This document shows positions 4,521 through 7,377 of a stretch of DNA of 7,377 bases, one piece after another; position 1 is the first letter of the stretch, and each line of letters begins with the position of its first letter. The stretch lies in contig CAVCMG010000061.1 of the NCBI GenBank assembly GCA_963603285.1, forward strand, positions 1 through 7,377, written 5' to 3'. This stretch comes from UBA11957 sp963603285 (GTDB lineage Bacteria > Bacillota > Clostridia > Lachnospirales > Lachnospiraceae). Below the pieces are notes generated by a model that saw only the letters and a program-made list of their open reading frames with translations, did no database searches and was not told the DNA's origin. Both the position numbers and the translations under genes were made by a program.

Positions 4521-6161
4521 TTATAACAGACGAAATTCAAATTCCTCATTACTCAACCGTATTCTGCATCCCGAAGTCAGTTCTTCTCTTCCCGTTATCT
4601 TTCTGTCATTCAAAAAAGTACCATTTGTCGAATGCTGATCTTCAATATATATGTGCTGATTCTCCCAGTATAAAACAGCATGTACCCTGCCTATGCTGGT
4701 ATTGTCCGTAATGTAGATATCCACATTATCACGGCTTCTCCCGATCCGTGTCACCTCTTTTGAAAGGAAAAACTGTTCTTTTGTTGTTTTTCGAATCAGG
4801 CATGGACTGATCATTCCCATATTCTGTCCGGCATCCAACACAGACGTTTCCTGTGTATAAGATTTCAGATCCACTGTTTCGCCAAAATTCTGGATGGGGG
4901 CATTATATACCGGCATCTGCACATTCTGCACCGGAACAGCTGCAGCTGGTGCATTCTCCACTGCATTTGTCTGTGGCTGCACAACATCTGAACCAGGTAT
5001 GGCAATTCCCTTAAAACTCAATGCTTTCTTTTCTGGCTGTGCCGTTTTCTCCCTGGCATCTTCTTTTTCCTTATCTTTATTCCGTCCAAACAGTCCCTTT
5101 TTCTCCGTCTTCTCTTTCTTATCCTTTTTCCCGAATAAGCCTTTTTTTGCTTTTCCTGTCTCTGCATTTTCTGTCTCTGCAGCTGCAAAAGCCGGTGCTG
5201 CCGGTATTTCCATCTGTTTCTGCATTGCACCTGTCCCCGGATAGGTTTTCGGCATATCTGCCTGTGCTGTCTGCATTTTTCCCGCTACATTTGTCAGATT
5301 CGGATTCGTATACTTCGGGACATTTTGACCGGCAGGATTCTGTGGCTGCTGTCCCGGATAAACACTTGCAGATTCTATCTCTTTTGACTGCAGATTCGGG
5401 TTTACATATGTTTTTGTTTCCACATACATATTGCGATTCAACACCGTCGTTCCTTCGTCCTGGACTGCTGCGGCTGCGTGCAAACTTTCCTGCACACCCT
5501 GTATTTCGCCAGCTGCAGAATATGGTTGCTGCGCAGGCGTTACCTTTGGTTTCGAAGCTTCATATGCAGTAGTTTTCTGCGCTACCGGTGTCTGTGTATA
5601 TACAACCTGAGGCTTGGATGTTTTCAGTTTCTGAAGCATCTTTGCAAAAGCAACCGTTGAAAATGCCTCACCACTGTTAAAATAACTCAAAAGACTGGCA
5701 ATATAAGAGCCATCTTCCGACGGATTGTACCTTGCAGAAAAGATCAACATACGGAAAAACTGTTCCAGAGGCATATTATCATGTTCTACAGGCATGACAA
5801 TCATCTGTACTCTTCCCGTCTCCGGTTGCACAAATATATAGTGACTGTCCAGAACTACCGCATCCATATCCAACATATACTCTTCCAGCACACTTTTACA
5901 CTTCAAAATATCTTCCAGTACCCCAAACAGCATATGCTTAGACACAATATTTCCCAGATACTCTGTCAACGACTGCAATCCCGTAATCTCATATCGATAC
6001 TGGATTTCCGTATTCATCTGTGACTGCATAAAAGGAACTGTTCCTTCAATTATATTGTTTTTCACCATACCCAAAACCAGACGACTTACCTTATCCGTAT
6101 CCTGCTTATGGTATACCAGATATCGGCATTCCTCCTGCTCTTCTACCTCAAACATTAACAT
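4521..6161 (-). CDS. DUF6382-like / FHA domain protein with long low-complexity linker
   Basis: A 546-residue protein with no signal peptide or membrane segment, so probably cytosolic. Residues about 10-178 resemble the DUF6382 domain found in Clostridia ahead of FHA domains (the stretch LDMDAVVLDSHYIFVQPETGRVQMIVMP at 97-124 is characteristic; Pfam number not checked). Residues about 180-450 are a Gln/Pro/Ala and Lys-rich linker with internal duplications: YVNPNL/YTNPNL at 252 and 284, and KKGLFG at 339 and 354. Residues about 454-546 are the FHA domain, a phosphothreonine-binding fold: IGRS (473-476, R475), TSIGRVH (488-494), STNGTF (511-516). The usual Ser of the SRxH motif is Gly491. The linker holds GTTVLN (237-242), GETVDL (427-432) and QETSVLD (437-443), resembling FHA-partner phosphoacceptor sites. 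The ATG at 6161 is preceded by GGGAGG (6171-6176), a strong site with about 9 nt spacing. It sits 21 nt behind the WG-repeat gene, so the two are cotranscribed. It is probably an adaptor in Ser/Thr kinase signalling; the partner kinase is not in the window. Confidence 0.8.
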   Translation of the reverse strand: MLMFEVEEQEECRYLVYHKQDTDKVSRLVLGMVKNNIIEGTVPFMQSQMNTEIQYRYEITGLQSLTEYLGNIVSKHMLFGVLEDILKCKSVLEEYMLDMDAVVLDSHYIFVQPETGRVQMIVMPVEHDNMPLEQFFRMLIFSARYNPSEDGSYIASLLSYFNSGEAFSTVAFAKMLQKLKTSKPQVVYTQTPVAQKTTAYEASKPKVTPAQQPYSAAGEIQGVQESLHAAAAVQDEGTTVLNRNMYVETKTYVNPNLQSKEIESASVYPGQQPQNPAGQNVPKYTNPNLTNVAGKMQTAQADMPKTYPGTGAMQKQMEIPAAPAFAAAETENAETGKAKKGLFGKKDKKEKTEKKGLFGRNKDKEKEDAREKTAQPEKKALSFKGIAIPGSDVVQPQTNAVENAPAAAVPVQNVQMPVYNAPIQNFGETVDLKSYTQETSVLDAGQNMGMISPCLIRKTTKEQFFLSKEVTRIGRSRDNVDIYITDNTSIGRVHAVLYWENQHIYIEDQHSTNGTFLNDRKITGREELTSGCRIRLSNEEFEFRLL

Positions 6162-6182
6162 CTGTCTCTTCCTCCCACGTAT

Positions 6183-7265
6183 TTATTCAAAAATGCATAA
6201 TTGAATCAGCTGCCATTCTTCGCCATCTTCATTCACGATTTTTACAGCTGCTGTTCCCTCATCCGAAAGAGATGTAGCCAGAGCCAGCTCCGGATCCACA
6301 GCCATCGTATTCTCCGTATCTATGTATCCCCATTTTTCATCCTTTTTCACTGCTGCATACCCGTTTGAGAAAGACAGGGCATCTTCATACTGGTAATCAA
6401 TGACAAGTTCGCCTTTTTCATTCACAAAGCCCCACTTCCCATTTTTACAAACAGCTGCATAGCCAGCTTTTGTAAATGCTTTCGCAGCTTCAAAGGTTTC
6501 TTCACCAACACTTTTTCCTTTACTGTTCACAAGGTGATAACTGCCATTTTCTTTCACAATGAACAGCTTCTGTTCTGAACAGATACCATTCTCATCACAG
6601 ATAACGTCATCATAGATATACTCTGTCTTTGCCTTGCCATTAAGATTCACGATTGCCCATTTTCCATTTTGCTGTGCAGCCGCCAGTCTGTTTTTTACAG
6701 ATGTCAGTGCATCCCAGGAAAAATCTGTTTTTTCTTCCATGTTTTCATCCAGAAAGCCATATTTACCACCTTTGCATGCCGGTGCACGGTTTTCATTAAA
6801 TTGTCCCAGATCTGTATAGCCTTCATCCGGAGCTTTTCTGGCCAGACCATCCCGGTCCAGATAGGCATATGTTCCGTTTTCACGCAACACCAGTGCATAA
6901 CCATCCGCAGAATACGGATGCACCTCGCTGTATATACATTCTGTTAGATCTTTTCCTGTCGCATCGGTAATACCATAAGCCGTATCATTCTTTACCACCA
7001 TGGAATCGTTGTACACCGGACTCATCTGTGAATACTTACAGAATATCGTTGTATAGGTTCCCTGCAGTTCTTTCAGCCATTTTGCTGCATTTTCATTGTC
7101 CGGATATTTTTCGGTAAATGTCTTAAGGTATTTTACCGCACGGTCTTCCTGCATATTGTCCTGATAATACTTCATCAGCGTATCAAGGGCAGTCGTATCT
7201 TTCTGATCTGTCTCTGCCAGTTGCTGGCATGTAGCAATAAATTTCTTCGTATCTCCTGAGACTAA
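6183..7265 (-). CDS. TPR/WG-repeat protein, 5' end missing (disrupted by a probable mobile element)
   Basis: The 3' part of a gene for a WG-repeat (beta-propeller-like) protein. Counting from the first in-frame ATG (7175), repeats start near residues 67, 102, 138, 172, 212, 247 and 281, with spacings of 34-40. The clearest are KYGFLDENM, KWAIVNLNG, KWGFVNEKG and KWGYIDTEN. Residues about 1-40 are helical and TPR-like (DRAVKYLKTFTEKYPDNENAAKWLKEL). The frame stays open and protein-like for 30 more codons upstream to 7265 (LVSGDTKKF...), reaching a TGA at 7271-7269 in unrelated sequence. The ATG at 7175 has no ribosome binding site, so it is not the natural start and the true N-terminus, with any membrane segment or further TPRs, is lost. 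It is followed after 21 nt by the FHA gene, implying one transcript and perhaps one signalling complex. The function of such proteins is poorly defined; protein-protein scaffolding is the usual guess. It may be expressed only if the adjoining element supplies a promoter. Confidence 0.75.
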   Translation of the reverse strand, partial: LVSGDTKKFIATCQQLAETDQKDTTALDTLMKYYQDNMQEDRAVKYLKTFTEKYPDNENAAKWLKELQGTYTTIFCKYSQMSPVYNDSMVVKNDTAYGITDATGKDLTECIYSEVHPYSADGYALVLRENGTYAYLDRDGLARKAPDEGYTDLGQFNENRAPACKGGKYGFLDENMEEKTDFSWDALTSVKNRLAAAQQNGKWAIVNLNGKAKTEYIYDDVICDENGICSEQKLFIVKENGSYHLVNSKGKSVGEETFEAAKAFTKAGYAAVCKNGKWGFVNEKGELVIDYQYEDALSFSNGYAAVKKDEKWGYIDTENTMAVDPELALATSLSDEGTAAVKIVNEDGEEWQLIQLCIFE

Positions 7266-7306
7266 ATGTCAACAACTTTTTAGTATTTTCTCAAAATAAT
7301 CTCAGG
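7255..7306. repeat. 7-bp inverted repeat spanning the gene/element junction
   Basis: CCTGAGA (7255-7261) and TCTCAGG (7300-7306) are perfect reverse complements enclosing 38 nt. Inside it, CTAAA (7262-7266) faces TTTAG (7279-7283). The structure straddles the point where the WG-repeat reading frame loses its protein character. It may be part of a transposon end, or the left arm may be native gene sequence matched by chance. Confidence 0.45.
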
Positions 7307-7377
7307 TAAAGCACCGGAAGAATGCAATCAGACCGCCATGCCCGCCAGATCTGCCAGGATGACACGCTCCATCTTGT
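7267..7377. mobile_element. Probable terminal segment of an insertion sequence (family uncertain, IS21-like possible)
   Basis: The WG-repeat frame is interrupted here and base composition changes: 7261-7300 is AT-rich, then 7311-7377 is about 58% GC. The inferred element edge begins with TG (TGTCAACAAC at 7267-7276) and carries an outward-facing TTGACA (minus strand of 7267-7272), both features known from IS21-family ends. On the minus strand 7377-7328 is open and ends KMERVILADLAGMAV then TGA, possibly the C-terminus of an element-borne protein; I do not recognise it. The exact boundary could be anywhere from 7255 to 7267. No transposase domain is visible, so the assignment rests on gene disruption, composition and end features. 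Confidence 0.45.

Noticed and set aside
4894..5572. Two overlapping plus-strand frames with hydrophobic, membrane-like sequence
   Set aside because: They are antisense to the Lys-rich and Ala/Pro-rich linker of the FHA protein, which generates Phe/Leu/Ser-rich shadows; there is no start signal.
7230..7260. Start site for the WG-repeat gene at the AGGAG motif near 7254
   Set aside because: No in-frame ATG, GTG or TTG follows at a usable distance, and the coding character continues upstream of it.

Overview
The window reads as chromosomal DNA from a gut-type Clostridia, most probably a member of the Lachnospiraceae. This rests on family content (a DUF6382-type N-terminus joined to an FHA domain, a WG-repeat protein, and a secreted SH3b/NlpC-P60 protein with a long Asp/Ser/Lys linker), moderate GC and AT-rich spacers with Firmicutes-style promoters and ribosome binding sites. 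The genus cannot be fixed from the sequence alone. All four supported genes lie on the minus strand, so transcription runs from high to low coordinates.

In transcription order: (1) About 7267-7377 looks like the end of a mobile element. It has cut off the 5' part of the next gene. (2) 6183-7265 is the 3' portion of a TPR/WG-repeat protein gene whose start is missing. (3) 4521-6161 follows after 21 nt with a strong GGGAGG site. It encodes a DUF6382-like domain, a long low-complexity linker and a C-terminal FHA domain, so genes 2 and 3 form a small operon probably linked to Ser/Thr phospho-signalling. (4) After a weak terminator and a good sigma-A promoter with a structured leader comes 2113-4335, a secreted cell-wall hydrolase: signal peptide, 36-nt tandem repeats encoding a disordered linker, two SH3b domains, an NlpC/P60 peptidase and a degenerate 3D-like C-terminal domain. 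(5) An AT-rich spacer (1890-2112) holds a 13-bp perfect inverted repeat and a series of CTGAATCGTTG direct repeats. (6) 117-1889 encodes an XRE helix-turn-helix fused to an AAA-ATPase-like/PD-(D/E)XK protein that stops exactly after its EFK motif. (7) Positions 1-116 carry no gene, only a possible extended -10 promoter leading out of the window.

The most interesting unit is the XRE-AAA-PDDEXK protein with iterated direct repeats in its own upstream region, which looks like an autoregulated, possibly defence- or mobile-element-type gene. Its nuclease domain seems truncated. The FHA protein carries Thr motifs resembling FHA-regulating phosphoacceptor sites. Both window ends may coincide with rearrangement points. 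No rRNA, tRNA or CRISPR array was found.
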